Positions 33,276 to 45,673 of a DNA stretch of 64,000 nucleotides are shown piece by piece (the stretch's first letter is position 1; each line of letters begins with the position of its first letter). Under the pieces are notes generated by a model that was not told where the DNA came from, did not search any database, and saw only the letters and a list, made by a program, of their open reading frames with translations. Origin of the DNA: Isoetes taiwanensis (taxonomy: Eukaryota; Streptophyta; Lycopodiopsida; Isoetales; Isoetaceae); NCBI GenBank assembly GCA_021234155.1, contig JAJEKV010000027.1, positions 5,640,623 through 5,704,622 of the forward strand, in the 5' to 3' direction. The position numbers were made by a program, and so were the translations under genes.

Positions 33276-35680
33276 ATTATATTCTAATGCATGGATGCAC
33301 TCTTATTGGAATGGAATAAATTAATGTTCACCTATGTACTAGCATACCAAGAAGGCTTCAAGGTATGCCTCTATTCCAGGTAAACACCATAGAATTCGCT
33401 GGATACACACTTAAGATATTTATACTACTAAGTTCAAGTTCAATTAGGGTGGACCTTAGGACATTTTACAAAATATCCGACTAAAGGAGGCCATACCATT
33501 AAAGACCGGATTAGGGCAGAATGCTTCGAGACGATTGCATGCAACCTCGACTGCAGCTGCAAAGCAGAAGTGCCGGAATTTATGACTGGCTAAAGACCCC
33601 AGATATGTGATTTACTTTTCAAAAAAATGGGCTTTAACTCTGACGGTTGGTCAGGTAGCCATAGTTCGGAAGATGACCTTGAGCTCTATTCTGATACAAA
33701 CAGGGAATGTGAGGACTGTTTAGAGTCCCTTGGATTCAGTAATCTAACTATGGAGAGGAGAGGCGGAAGTAGAAACTTTGATACAAGGCGAGGCTTCAGT
33801 GATGGATATGCTGGTTATCCTAATAAAAGGGGGAGCTTCAATAGAAGGCCGACTTCCTTTCAGAGAGGAAATGCCAGTAATGAGCAGTTTGTGCCTGAGA
33901 CCCAAGTAGAAGAAGATCTAATTTCGGATGAAGAGGAACAAATGTGTATACAAATATCTACACTAAAAATAAGAGTTCTAAATGGGCGTAACTACAGGGG
34001 GGCCTAATATTTTGAGTTCTTTAGAAGCATAAGTCCGCGGTTTATGATCCGCTAAATTAAGCGTGTTTCTACGAAAAATTTGAACACAAGGTTTTTCTTT
34101 ACACCTAGCGGGGCTTTGAATGGTGCAGATGTAACGAAAGACACAAACTTGTGTCACGAAGCTCTTGGGAACTCAGATTAGCACGCCTAGAATGATTAGA
34201 CAAATGATATATTCATGTTAGTTCTTGTCATTCTTGGATTAAAAGTCACGGGGCTCTGACCATAAATAATTACGTGAGCATAAGATAATGTTTAGACTTA
34301 CTATCCTTTGTTTGATTTACGCAAGTTTTCCTTTTTGCTTTTACTAAACTGGAGCAGAAGGTACAATGGTTGAAAGGCGATAAGCCAAGAATACCCTATG
34401 TACCTTCTGGCCCTTACTGTTTTACCATTCTTATGCTAATCAAGATCTTGGTTGGTTGCAGTGCGTGGTATTCTTCTACTATTGTCCCTTTTGCTTTCGT
34501 ATTGGTTTTTGCTTAGAGGAGAACATGGATCAAACAATGGCCTATTTGGAGCAAATGATACAATTGCACGAAGTTAATGGATGATGACAAGTGGATAGTT
34601 GTCACCACAAGATTACTTCACGGGGAACCTTTATACTTTATGCCTTATATCTATTCCGCTGCTATGGTATAACAGTTGATAGTTTTCTGCTCTTTATTTT
34701 AATGGTTTTCATACAATGAAATCTGAAAATCGTTACACCTTTGATATTAGTAAAAGCCCTTTGTTTTCGGAAATATAAGAAAACTACGTCATGGACATAA
34801 GACCCTCTTGTTATGTTAGACCTCAAAGTTTTGAGTGGATCCTGTTTTGAAAATCTCTTCATGAAATATAGGATATACTTTCGTAAAGAATAGCGATGCA
34901 TAGATGTTTTGTTTAAGCTATTTTTTACGTTTATTCCATTAAGCTCGCACAAAATGCTTGATATCTTTGTCCAAAATGCTTAAAAGCAATATTTGATTTC
35001 GGTATTAATAAGGATTACTGCTGAATACATTTGAGTCTATTAAATGATAGGGGTAATCATGAAATTTTAATGGGTTAGACTCTTAGATATGGACAGACCC
35101 TTTAAAAATACTAAATGGAAAAATACGGTTATACAATGGTGATTGGACCATAGTAGTAAATGCTACTTGATGGGTGCATGTTAGAATACTCCACATGCTA
35201 AAGTAGGGAATTAAAACCCTATAATGGGAACTTAAAGAATTCTAATGCCTGTTATGTTTGACAGCTATTATATAACTTTTGGATGGTATATGTGCTTAAG
35301 AAATGTAGGCTATATTTCCCTTTTACATAAAGGAATTTGATGAGTACAAATTCATGACCTTAATACATTCGTCATGAATAAGCTTGATGACATAAGGAAA
35401 GGTGACTATAATGGTCCAAAGTACAAGCTTTCTTAATGTATAATGTTACACTTGCTGGTCTATTGTCTTCAGACGAGATGATAGGAACCCATTGATGAAC
35501 AAGAAAATCTAAAGATTGTTTGATTGGAAATAAATTAAAGTTTTGAGTCTTTTGACCTTGGTTTGATGCTCCATCTTTAATTAGCTCGATTAAATGTATG
35601 GAACGATAAGGCTGTTAAGGGATTGACCGAGACAGTTTGAACTGCTAGTAGGGTTGTTGCCTGAACTAGTTGGCTCCGGG
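33276..35680 (+). repeat. PLE downstream repeat (pLTR)
   Basis: 2405 bp repeat copy, starting after a T-run (33268-33275) and ending GGCTCCGGG before another T-run (35681-35692). It keeps the RGG-rich ORF open. 34008-35680 otherwise has no ORF worth calling. Confidence 0.88.
33627..34007 (+). CDS. RGG-rich acidic ORF in the PLE repeat
   Basis: 126 codons. The N-terminus is acidic (SSEDDLELYSD). The middle is Arg/Gly/Phe-rich (ERRGGSRNF, TRRGFSDGYAGYPNKRGSFNRR), typical of RNA-binding low-complexity regions. An acidic EEDLISDEEEQ tail follows. The copy in the upstream repeat is frameshifted. In a tandem PLE it would lie upstream of exon 29226 and could be a spliced first exon of ORF1; candidate donors exist (GTAGAA near 33904, GTAACT near 33989) but none is decisive. 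Confidence 0.5.
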   Translation: MGFNSDGWSGSHSSEDDLELYSDTNRECEDCLESLGFSNLTMERRGGSRNFDTRRGFSDGYAGYPNKRGSFNRRPTSFQRGNASNEQFVPETQVEEDLISDEEEQMCIQISTLKIRVLNGRNYRGA

Positions 35681-35750
35681 TTTTTTTTTTTTAACCCGGA
35701 CAATAATAAGGCTATTGCGCTCCTCCATTGGGTCCCATAGGCCGATTGTT

Positions 35751-35946
35751 TTTTTGAAGGACGTCAAGCTTTATTCACCAACTAGAAACCAGAGCAACAT
35801 AAATGCAAAGACAGGATTATAACCCCAGTGGACAAACCGATCCAACTGAGCACAACCACCTGCCTATGCAAAAGAATGAATCTGAAGGTAAGTATGCCAG
35901 ATCAGTACTTTCTTCTCTTGATCAAGAGAAGAACAATTGTAAATTG
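35751..35946 (-). mobile_element. LINE-C second copy, 196-bp tail with 13-bp TSD
   Basis: Reverse complement of the 3' end of LINE-C (25370-25560), beginning with a short T-run and containing the CAAGCTTTATTCACC poly-A-signal region. The duplication TAGGCCGATTGTT flanks it at 35738-35750 and 35947-35959. This is a clean 5'-truncated, target-primed insertion. Confidence 0.92.
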
Positions 35947-35959
35947 TAGGCCGATTGTT

Positions 35960-37672
<1,713 letters not shown>

Positions 37673-38155
37673 ATGTGTGAAGAGCCTGCCGAGTTGAACC
37701 TCCTGACAACTCAGAATCTTGTCAAAACTTGTGCTAATTCTAGGTTCGATGGCCTAGGTTGCTCCGACATGCTCATGTTCATCTGTGATTCTCTATGCTA
37801 TTCTTGTGCTGTGTGGCACCGGGCGTAGTTTCCCTGATTAGGATGCTACATCAACTCTTGGAACCCATGGTAAGAGGTCCTCCAGTGCCAAATGTGGACT
37901 GGAAAAGGTATGCGCATACGAAGTTCACCCCATCGCTCCCGCTACAGGGCTCAAAATATGAGCTGGCTGGCATGTTTTTGCTAATAGGGCCTGCATGTAG
38001 GCTAGATGAGCTTCCCATTGTCCCGGAGCTACGTTATGATGTCCAATATTTTTATGTTTCTGTGCTTCTGATGTTCATGTTTGGTATTTCCTTGGATTAT
38101 GTTGTCATTGTTTAGCATTGTATTCACATAGAATTTTGTGTCTTTGTTTGTGTTG
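37673..38155 (+). repeat. LTR family R fragment, left of the gypsy insertion
   Basis: 37739-38155 matches 57497-57880 and continues at 49246 after the gypsy element. The first ~65 bp (37673-37737) are an inverted copy of the LTR end found at 49563-49612. The open frames here (37795-38115) recur at 57436-57835 with frame changes, so they are not genes. Confidence 0.7.
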
Positions 38156-38744
38156 TGCTAGTCCTGTACGTCCTGGTACAGGACTATTCATGCATACGAC
38201 GGACCAAGTCAAGGCCAAGGATCCCACGGCCGCATGTGTCGGTCGTCAAAGGCCCCCATGAAGACCAAGCGGACCCACGCTAGTCAAAACCCACGCCAAG
38301 CCAAGAGGGGCCGGACAAGTGACGGCCCGTCACCGCCTACGTCAGCGTCAGCGTGATTTCAGGCATTTCAAGAGGCACCACCAGCATTCCTGCAAATCAC
38401 GCCTCCTTTCAGGAGTCGGCACTGAAACCAGTCAGAGTGTCTATATTGGGCCAAAGGCCATTGTACTATATATATGAGTAGAGCTAGCACATGAGTTTTT
38501 AGATGAGTTTTGAGTCTTGTCTCACTTCGGTTTTCTCTCGATTGCGAGAGCTCATGTATCTTCGTTGACATCAAGGAAGTTGTTCTCATTATTGCGATCT
38601 CATTGTTCTCTTTTGTTGTCTCTTCTCTTTTTCCTTGTTCTTTTTGCAAATCCCGCGTGACATAGCTCCCGGATTCTCCTGTTAGATCCAAGGGTCCTCA
38701 CAGAGGTCTATCTTGCGGGAGTTCCCAACCAGGCACGCCAAACA
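38156..38744 (+). repeat. Gypsy-1 5' LTR
   Basis: 589 bp. The GC-rich first half (38160-38450) differs strongly from the 3' LTR with many small indels at CG and CWG sites. The last ~300 bp are nearly identical to it. TATATATATGAG at 38468-38479 is a likely TATA region. Confidence 0.9.
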
Positions 38745-38922
38745 CTTGTCGCCCATTGCGGGTCCGATCTTTCTTTTTCCCTTCTTTCCATCATGTCATT
38801 TCGAGGTTTTCACTGAAGAACTTCTTTGCCAAGCGGCGGCTCGGACCGGGGCGCCATCAACGTCGCGAGGTCGTTCGGGACATGTATGATCACGCTTATG
38901 ACATTGAGGGTGGTCGTAGTTA

Positions 38923-40291
38923 ATGCGCTCCCGAGCTCGGTCGGCACCTCCTACCCCTCGTGCTCATTTCGCCCGGGGTCTCCCCACGTATTGTCGGCAT
39001 TGTTCTCAACCTCAATCTCCACAAAGATACCCCCTGGAGGCCCCACGCCTCCACGATTTCCAGACTCCTGACAGCACCTACATTACTATCCCTTCCGGCC
39101 ACACCCCTCAGCCGTCACAACCTTCTTCACCTCCTGCTGGGATGGGCTACCATCAAGTGTCCTTTGGCCCTCCCCACGTTCACGAGTTTCAGTCTTCTCC
39201 ATCTTTTCAGCACGCTCTTCCTGTTTACCAAACCACTGATCTCAAGCCTAATGAGGAGGGCTCTCATGACCCTTCCCCACCTGATGCTACTTTCTTTGGA
39301 CCACCGGGTTTTTCAGTTCCACCCACTTGCTCTCAGTCCCAGGCGGTTCCACCTCTCTCTCTATGCTTCTGCATATCCTCCACCAAATCCACCTGTCTAT
39401 GCGCCCGTTCCGCCTTCATCTCCTACTCATAATTTGAAGCTGACTTATCCAACTTTTGGCAACACTAAAGGCAAACCTTTGGATCAGAGTGCTCAAGCCC
39501 ACATGGAGGAATTCGAAGCCTTGGCCATTCTGAATGGTCATGCGCAGCCACAACTCAAATTTCATATCTTTTCGACCACGCTTAGAGGCGCCCTTCATCA
39601 GTGGTTAATGGCCAACAAAAGTCACTGGAAACAAAGTTGGCATGAAATGAAAACTGCCTTTCTGTCTCATTATGGTACCACGGACGATGATCAGTTACTC
39701 CTCAAGCAACTCAATGACCTTCAGCAAGAGCCCACGGAGTCAGCAAGGGACTTTGCGGATCGTCTTCACATTCTCGTCAGTAAACTCCAGGAGTACCCCA
39801 CGCAAAGCCAGATTCTGGTCTGGTTTCTGCAAGGCCTTCCTCCTGCCATTCGACTCATGACAGAATACCTGCGTCCAAAGTCTCTGGAGCAGGCCATTGA
39901 ATTGGTCAATCACTCGATCAATGTTTCTTCTCGAGGTGTTGCTCTCACGGAACTCCCTTTCATGCCCCCTGTCATGGTTCCACAAAATTATGTTCAGCCT
40001 CAGCAAACAAATCCACAACGCTCACAGATCTGGTGTACTATTTGTAAATATCAAGGCTATCTGGCAAATGAATGCAACTCCTCAAATGGACCTCCTCACT
40101 GTAAAAGGTGCAATATGTGCAATCATGCCACGGAGGAATGCACTCGTTCTCATCCTACACCCTTCAGGAATAAAATGGTCTTTCAAGTTCAGACCACGCC
40201 TCCACAACAGTCATATCCGCCTCAGCAATATCCAACTCAACAACCTCAGCAGTATCAACAAACGCAGCAATCTCAGCAGCCACGGGGATAA
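38923..40291 (+). pseudogene. Gypsy-1 gag (broken)
   Basis: A Pro/Gln/His/Ser-rich N-terminus (frame of 38923, to about 39350) shifts into the frame ending 40291, which carries a retrotransposon-gag helical domain (about 39440-39920, with HWKQSWHEMKTAFLSHY and WFLQGLPP). Two Cys-rich knuckle-like motifs near 40034-40130 follow, one with Tyr in place of the usual His. A Gln-rich tail ends at TAA. The true start cannot be fixed because of a frameshift near 39350. Confidence 0.8.
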
Positions 40292-40327
40292 AGCAACCGT
40301 CCTCCCTTTGATCCTTCAAAGGCTCAA

Positions 40328-42109
40328 TGTTATCATTGCCATGAATGGGGTCACACCACCACGGCGTGTCCTCAACTTCCTCAAGTTCAAGTCCAACTTC
40401 CAGGTTCCAATCAGCCAGCTTCAGTACGCCTCATGGCCTATCAACTCTGGGTGGCCAACGGTAAACAAGGCCCCCGTCCTGTTTTAAGAAAGCCACCATG
40501 GTCGCCTCAACAACAGCGACCTCAGCAAGTTGCATCTACCTCCAATCCTATGGATCAACAAGCTCAAGAGGAGATTTATCAGGCTCTCAACCCTCCAGTT
40601 CAGCAGTCAAATTGGGTTGGTTTGGTCTCACATCAGACACAGGCTTCACGCCCCTTGACAATCATCCCTCACGACACGCAACCAGCTTTTGCTGTGGAAA
40701 CAGTCCCTCATGAAGATGATAAAAAAGTTCATTTTGCGCCTGATCTTGACAAACTCATGCCTCACGTCATGCCTAAAGTGAGACAAAGTATTCTTAAACT
40801 CATGCAGGCTGCGGAAGGTCGCACATTGGCAAATGTTCATGCCACCACTCGAGCTCAGCAGCGTCAGGCGGCGCCATCGTCATCCACCAGCACGCGCTCT
40901 CAGCCGTATCCAAATATTGCTGCTGAGGTAGAGCTTCTCAAAGAAGTCTCCACCTCTTTACCACAGACTCCGGCTCCACTGGATCCTGCGGACCCCTTTT
41001 CTCATGTTCCTTTGGAACTTCAGGAAGAACTTGCCAAGATCAAGATTCCTTTGAGCCTGGCCATCATTTTGAAACTCTGTCTGGCTCTCAAAGATCAGTT
41101 ACCTCTTCCCACAGTTCTGGTTGGAGCTGTTGCGACCTCCACACCCACGGTGCACGCCACGGTGGGCAATCAGCAAATCCATCATGTTCAAATTGATGGT
41201 GGTAGTGCCGTCAATCTTATTACTGATAAACTCCGGAAGCAATTGGGTATCAAACAATTATACCGTGCCCCCTATGACATCAAGTTGGCTAATGGCCATA
41301 TCACGCATCCCCAAGGTGTCACTTCTCTTCTCCATATCAGCATTGGTGATCTCAAATTCCCCTTGGAGTTCGGGGTTTGGAAAGCTGGAGAAGATCCTGG
41401 TGATTATGAAATGCTGGTTGGACGACCTTTTCTCCGCCAGGCTAAGAGTATTCATTACTGGGCCACGGACCAACTTGTTATCACTGATGGACATCTCAAT
41501 GCCACCATGGATCTGGAAACTGGCAAATTGATCTCTGTCGAAAATGCTGAACCTTCAATCTCTGATATTTATCATGTTCAAGCTCCACCTGCAAGTCTGC
41601 CTCCCTCATCCTACCCGGAGTATGCTGATCTTTGGGGTGACATGACGCTGGATCAGGACCAGGCGGTGGCCGCTCTCTTGGACCCTTACCTGGCTTCCTG
41701 CAATCGTATTCAACGTCTTGATCATTTTTCAGACACAACTCCTGCTTTGGAGACTGTAGATGTTCATGCCGTCATGCAACAACCCTTGCTTGATGACACT
41801 CAACAGCCTCTTTTCTTCACCACCCAAAATGCTGCTCCTCCTGTCATGCTTCACCCTCCTGCTCATCACGTTCAGGACACGGAGGTTGTTCCTCATATTC
41901 AAACTCCAGAGGTGGAAATCGTGGACATTGGTAACAATCAACCAGTCCGTTTAGCTGCTAAACTTCCATCTACCTATAAAGCACGCGCCGTGATGCTGTT
42001 CAAAAAGTTCAAACATATTTTTGCATGGAGCTATAAAGACCTTCGAGGGATCAAAAAAGAGTTGGGGGAACTCACCATTCCTACCAAACCTGATGCACGC
42101 CCCATCTAG
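40328..42109 (+). pseudogene. Gypsy-1 third zinc knuckle and aspartic protease
   Basis: A canonical CCHC knuckle (40328-40369) lies just after the gag stop in another frame. The long frame 40433-42109 has Pro/Gln-rich spacer, then a retropepsin-like domain with IDGGSAVNLIT (41195-41206 carrying D-G-G-S instead of the usual D-S/T-G) and GRPFL (~41435). It stops at TAG 42107 in frame with the RT that follows, so the stop is probably a later mutation of a gag-pol frame. Confidence 0.8.
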
Positions 42110-43440
42110 CAACGACAGTACAGGCTCAACCCAAATTACCGTGACCGCGTCAAGGCTGAAATTGACAAACTTTTGGCTGCTGGCCTGATTTATGAGGTCA
42201 AACACTCTGAATGGGTGAGCCCCATCGTCATTGCTCTCAAACACAATGGTAAGATCCGCGTTTATGTGGACTACCGAAAACTCAATCAAGCTACAGAGCG
42301 TGATCACTTTCCGCTTCCCTTCACTGACCAGGTCCTTGAAGAAGTTGCTGGTCATGAGATGTACTCTTTCATGGATGGTTTTTCTGGGTACAATCAAATT
42401 TCTATCAAGCAAGAAGATCAACTCAAAACTACCTTCACCACCCCGTGGGGCACTTTTGCCTACAAGGTGGTCCCTTTCGGCTTATCAAACTCTCCTTCCA
42501 CCTTTCAGCGTATCATGCTTTCCGTCTTTCAAGACTTTATGAAGGATAAACCTTTTCTTCAGATCTTTCAAGATGATTTTTCAGCCTACAGCTCCATGGA
42601 TGATCACTTGGAAAAGTTGGAACTTGTCTTTCAAAAATGTGATGAAGCTGGCATTAGTCTCAATCCTGAGAAATGCACTTTCTGCGTCACCTCAGGCGTT
42701 TTGTTGGGTCATGTGGTCAGTAAAGCAGGCATCACCACGGATCCCGCTAAAATCAGTTGTGTACTTAAGGCTCAAGCATCATCTAATATCAAAGAGACAC
42801 GCTCTTTCCTGGGTAAGGTTAATTACTATTCCACCTTCATTCCTGGACTTGCAGCTATAGGTGATCCCATTCAAAAACTCACGGGTGATGAATCCACTTG
42901 GGCTTGGAATCCCCAAGCGGAAGCTGCTTTTCAGAAGTTGAAGCTGTTACTTACCCAGGCCCCGGTACGTGTTCCTCCTCAACGGGACAAGCCCTTCCAC
43001 GTTCATGTCGATGTCTCTGCATTTGCAATTGGTGCTGTTCTTTCTCAGGCCTATGATGAGTATACGGATAAGCCAATCCGTTATGCCAGCAGGAAACTCA
43101 ATCCTGCTGAGCGCAATTACTCTGCCACGGAACGCGAAGCTTTGGGCTTAGTTTTCTGTGTCCAACGTTTCCGTCATTATTTGTTGGGAAGCCAGATTAA
43201 GTTCTTTGTTGATCATCAAGCTCTTCTTTATTTAATCAACAAAGCCACGCCCATGGGTAGAATTGCTCGTTGGGTCCTTTTTCTGCAAGAATTCGCTCCC
43301 TTCGAAATTGTCCATAAGACAGACAAGTCTCATGTGGTGCCTGATTATCTTTCACGCATCCACACGGATGATCCCTCCACGGGTGTTTCTGACGCCTTTT
43401 TCGGGCGCTCAATTGTTCACGGTCGCGCCCACGCCCCATT
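42110..43440 (+). pseudogene. Gypsy-1 reverse transcriptase and RNase H
   Basis: Continues the protease frame after TAG. RT spans about 42120-42740: EWVSPIVIALKHNGKIRVYVDYRKLN, FPLPFTDQVLE, SFMDGFSGYNQI, PFGLSNSPSTFQ and a catalytic box FQDD (42566-42577) in place of Y-x-D-D. RNase H spans about 43000-43360 (HVDVSAFAIGAVL, SATEREALGLVF, VDHQALLYLI, DYLSRI). The two catalytic aspartates remain. A frameshift near 43440 separates it from integrase. Confidence 0.88.
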
Positions 43441-44749
43441 GGTTTCACAACTTTCAGCAATATCTTCTCACTGGTGCTCTTCCTCCCGAAGATCCGACGT
43501 TCTCTCCAGACAAGCTTCGCTCCCGCCGCCGTCAGTTTCTCAGAGAGGTCCGTGACTACACCATGGTTGCAGGCCATCTGTATAAACGCGGTAAAGACAT
43601 GGTCCTCCGTCGTTGTGTAGTCCCCTCATGAGGTGCGACATTGTTCGACAAGCCCATGGCCGGGCTTGGTGGTGGTCATTTTAGTGGTGACGCCGCGACG
43701 CGCAAAATTCTTTTGGCGGGGATACTTTTGGCCCATGCTCTTCAAAGATGCCCACACTTATGCTGCGCGACGTGTGGCGTCTGTCGGCGTGTGGGAAAGC
43801 CGACCCGTGGCGGCTCTTCCCTTGGCGCCCGGCCGCCCACGCCACTTCCCTTCAAGCAAATGGGGAATGGACTTTGTGGGGCCCATGGACCCGTGGCACC
43901 GCGTGCCCGCTATATTTTGGTCATCCGGATTATGCTACCAAATGGGCGGAAGCTTGTGCACTTTCGACTTAACTTTGCTACCGGCCGCGACCAAGGTTCT
44001 CTACACGCACATCATCACGCGTTTTGGTTGTCCCACGGAACTTGTTAGTGATCGTGGCATGCATTTTGTAAATCATACCATCAAGGAGCTGACGGATTAC
44101 CTTCACATACAGCACAGGAAGAGTACACCTTACTATCCTCAAGGAAATGGCTTGACTGAAAGTACCAATAAGACTCTCATCACTGTTCTCAAGAAAATTT
44201 GTGACGCTTCTCGTACAGATTGGCAAGACAAGTTGCCTACTGTTCTTTGGGCCTACAACACCAGTTTCAAAATCGCTATTGGCCACACTCCTTTCAAATT
44301 GGTTTATGGTCAAGAAGCTCTCATGCCTTTTGAATATATTCTTCCGACTCTCCGATTCCAACCTGCTACAGCCCATAATCCACCTGCTGCACTAAAGACA
44401 GTTGGATGAACTTAGGCGAGATGCTTACATTCGTGTTCTTCATGGACAACAGTTGCAGAAATCGTTGCATGACAAACGTCTTAAAACCAAAACATTCAAA
44501 GAAGGTGATTTAGTTCTTCTTTATGATTCTCGTTACAAAAATTTTCCGGGCAAGTTAAAGTTTAGGTGGCTTGGTCCTTATCAAATTATTCAAGTTGTTC
44601 AACCCAGTGTTTTCAAACTGGCCGAGTTAGATGGCACTCCATTACCGACTCTGGTTAATGGCTTTCGCCTTAAACAATTTCATATCGAAGCTACACACAG
44701 TTCTACACAAGATGCACCACAAAGTTCTGATACAACAGATAGTGACTAA
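43441..44749 (+). pseudogene. Gypsy-1 integrase (broken)
   Basis: Several frames are needed. They carry a HHCC-like part (GGGHFSGDA, then C..C..RVGKPTRGG), WGMDFVGP, LVSDRGMHFVN and QGNGLTESTNKTL (D-D-E), WAYNTSFK, and a C-terminal part with FRWLGPYQIIQVV and GFRLKQFH. Frameshifts cluster in the GC-rich 43620-43970 section and near 44400. The enzyme would insert element cDNA. Confidence 0.82.
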
Positions 44750-45673
44750 AAGCGGCATATTTATATTACTAGAGGCAAATTACAAAATGTGAGCCTTGCT
44801 CACTATCTTCCGCTATGAGCAGTGCTCTATTTACAAAATGGGCAGCGCCCTATCTACAAAATCCTAAGTTAAAAACCCCTCTACTCCGGGTTTGGAGCAG
44901 AGGTGATGCGGAGGATGTGGTAGTAGTTCTGCTCCGGATCCCAGCGCAGATGAACCACCACTTCCATGGGGATGCTCAGCCATCCCACTGCACCAGCCAT
45001 CCATAGGGATGCCACAGTTGTGGCATTTCCACAGGTCCAGACAGTTCATTTTACAGGTGATCCATTCCTGGCAATTGCTAGGCATAGTGCAGTTCTCGTT
45101 CAAACCAGCCGCTGCCATACTCATCGTCGCCAAGGGTGTCTCAGCTTCGCCCACTGCTCGTCTTATACAGCCCAACCGATGAGACTCCTGTCGACGTGGC
45201 CCAATCAGAAAAAATCGCAGACGTGGTTGCAATGCAAGGTCGTTTCTAAATTGGAATCTTTTCTCCCGCCGCATATCTAGCAATGGTACCTTCTGACACC
45301 TTCGTTTTAATGATATCCCACTTCGAGTTGCCCGCATTAAATGACATTCCTTCTTTTCACGCCCGTCGAACATTAATATGTGTACCTTCGCCAGCTGTCA
45401 CATCCGATCGTTCCTTTACGTCTCATCTCCACCGTTCATTGCTTCTCCCTTAACTGCTTAGGGACTTAGCCAAATTTTTGCCTCTCAATCGACTCCTTCG
45501 CATCTCTTGCCACCTGGCATCATCAACGGTCGCCGCTTCATTCTCATCATGCCCCTTCGCAAAACACTTGTGCGCCCTAAATACCTTTTCGTCCATCTTC
45601 GCTTTCGTCTTCCGCTCTCCGCCCTCCGGCTTCTCAAGATAGTTCTTCCTGTTCCTATCCGACGCTCTTCGAC
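44750..45673. other. Spacer between Gypsy-1 pol and ORF3
   Basis: 924 bp with no sense-strand ORF that I can support. The main feature is an antisense ORF (44864-45373). The last 200 bp are C/T-rich and could be the ORF3 leader. Confidence 0.5.
44864..45373 (-). CDS. Antisense Cys-rich ORF in Gypsy-1, unknown
   Basis: 169 codons on the minus strand from ATG 45373. A Cys-rich patch (C-x5-C-x5-C-x3-C-x5-C-x2-C-x7-C, about residues 109-142) includes LWKCHNCGIPMDGWC and looks like a small zinc-binding fold. A basic N-terminus precedes it. Antisense extra ORFs have been described in some plant gypsy elements, but I do not recognise this protein. It may also be a chance open frame. Confidence 0.35.
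   Translation of the reverse strand: MFDGREKKECHLMRATRSGISLKRRCQKVPLLDMRREKRFQFRNDLALQPRLRFFLIGPRRQESHRLGCIRRAVGEAETPLATMSMAAAGLNENCTMPSNCQEWITCKMNCLDLWKCHNCGIPMDGWCSGMAEHPHGSGGSSALGSGAELLPHPPHHLCSKPGVEGFLT

Larger units (their letters stand above)
26708..35680 (+). mobile_element. Penelope-like element, endonuclease-deficient, with long direct repeats
   Basis: About 9 kb, with 2.4-kb direct repeats at both ends (26708-29110, 33276-35680) and protein-coding exons between. The RT has the PLE hallmarks: a DKA..NNPAFIC stretch, VADITKCYESIP, CGIPMGFSCSPCW and YRYMDDLLAIN. No GIY-YIG nuclease follows the RT, so it belongs with the EN-minus PLEs known from rotifers, fungi, mosses and lycophytes. 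The repeat arrangement equals a 5'-truncated copy in tandem with a full copy, the usual PLE 'pLTR' layout. It is inserted within the T-run of LINE-D. Confidence 0.82.

Noticed and set aside
35672..35700. Terminal hairpin TCCGGGTT..AACCCGGA at the PLE end
   Set aside because: The right half appears to belong to the host LINE 3' region (compare 55889 on), so the pairing is probably coincidental.
37795..38115. 106-codon ORF in the family-R LTR
   Set aside because: The repeat copy at 57540-57835 has a different frame and stops, and no protein family is recognisable.
38368..38691. Antisense 107-codon ORF in the gypsy 5' LTR (mate at 48813-49187)
   Set aside because: It occurs in both LTRs only because the LTRs are repeats, and it differs by frame in the GC-rich half.
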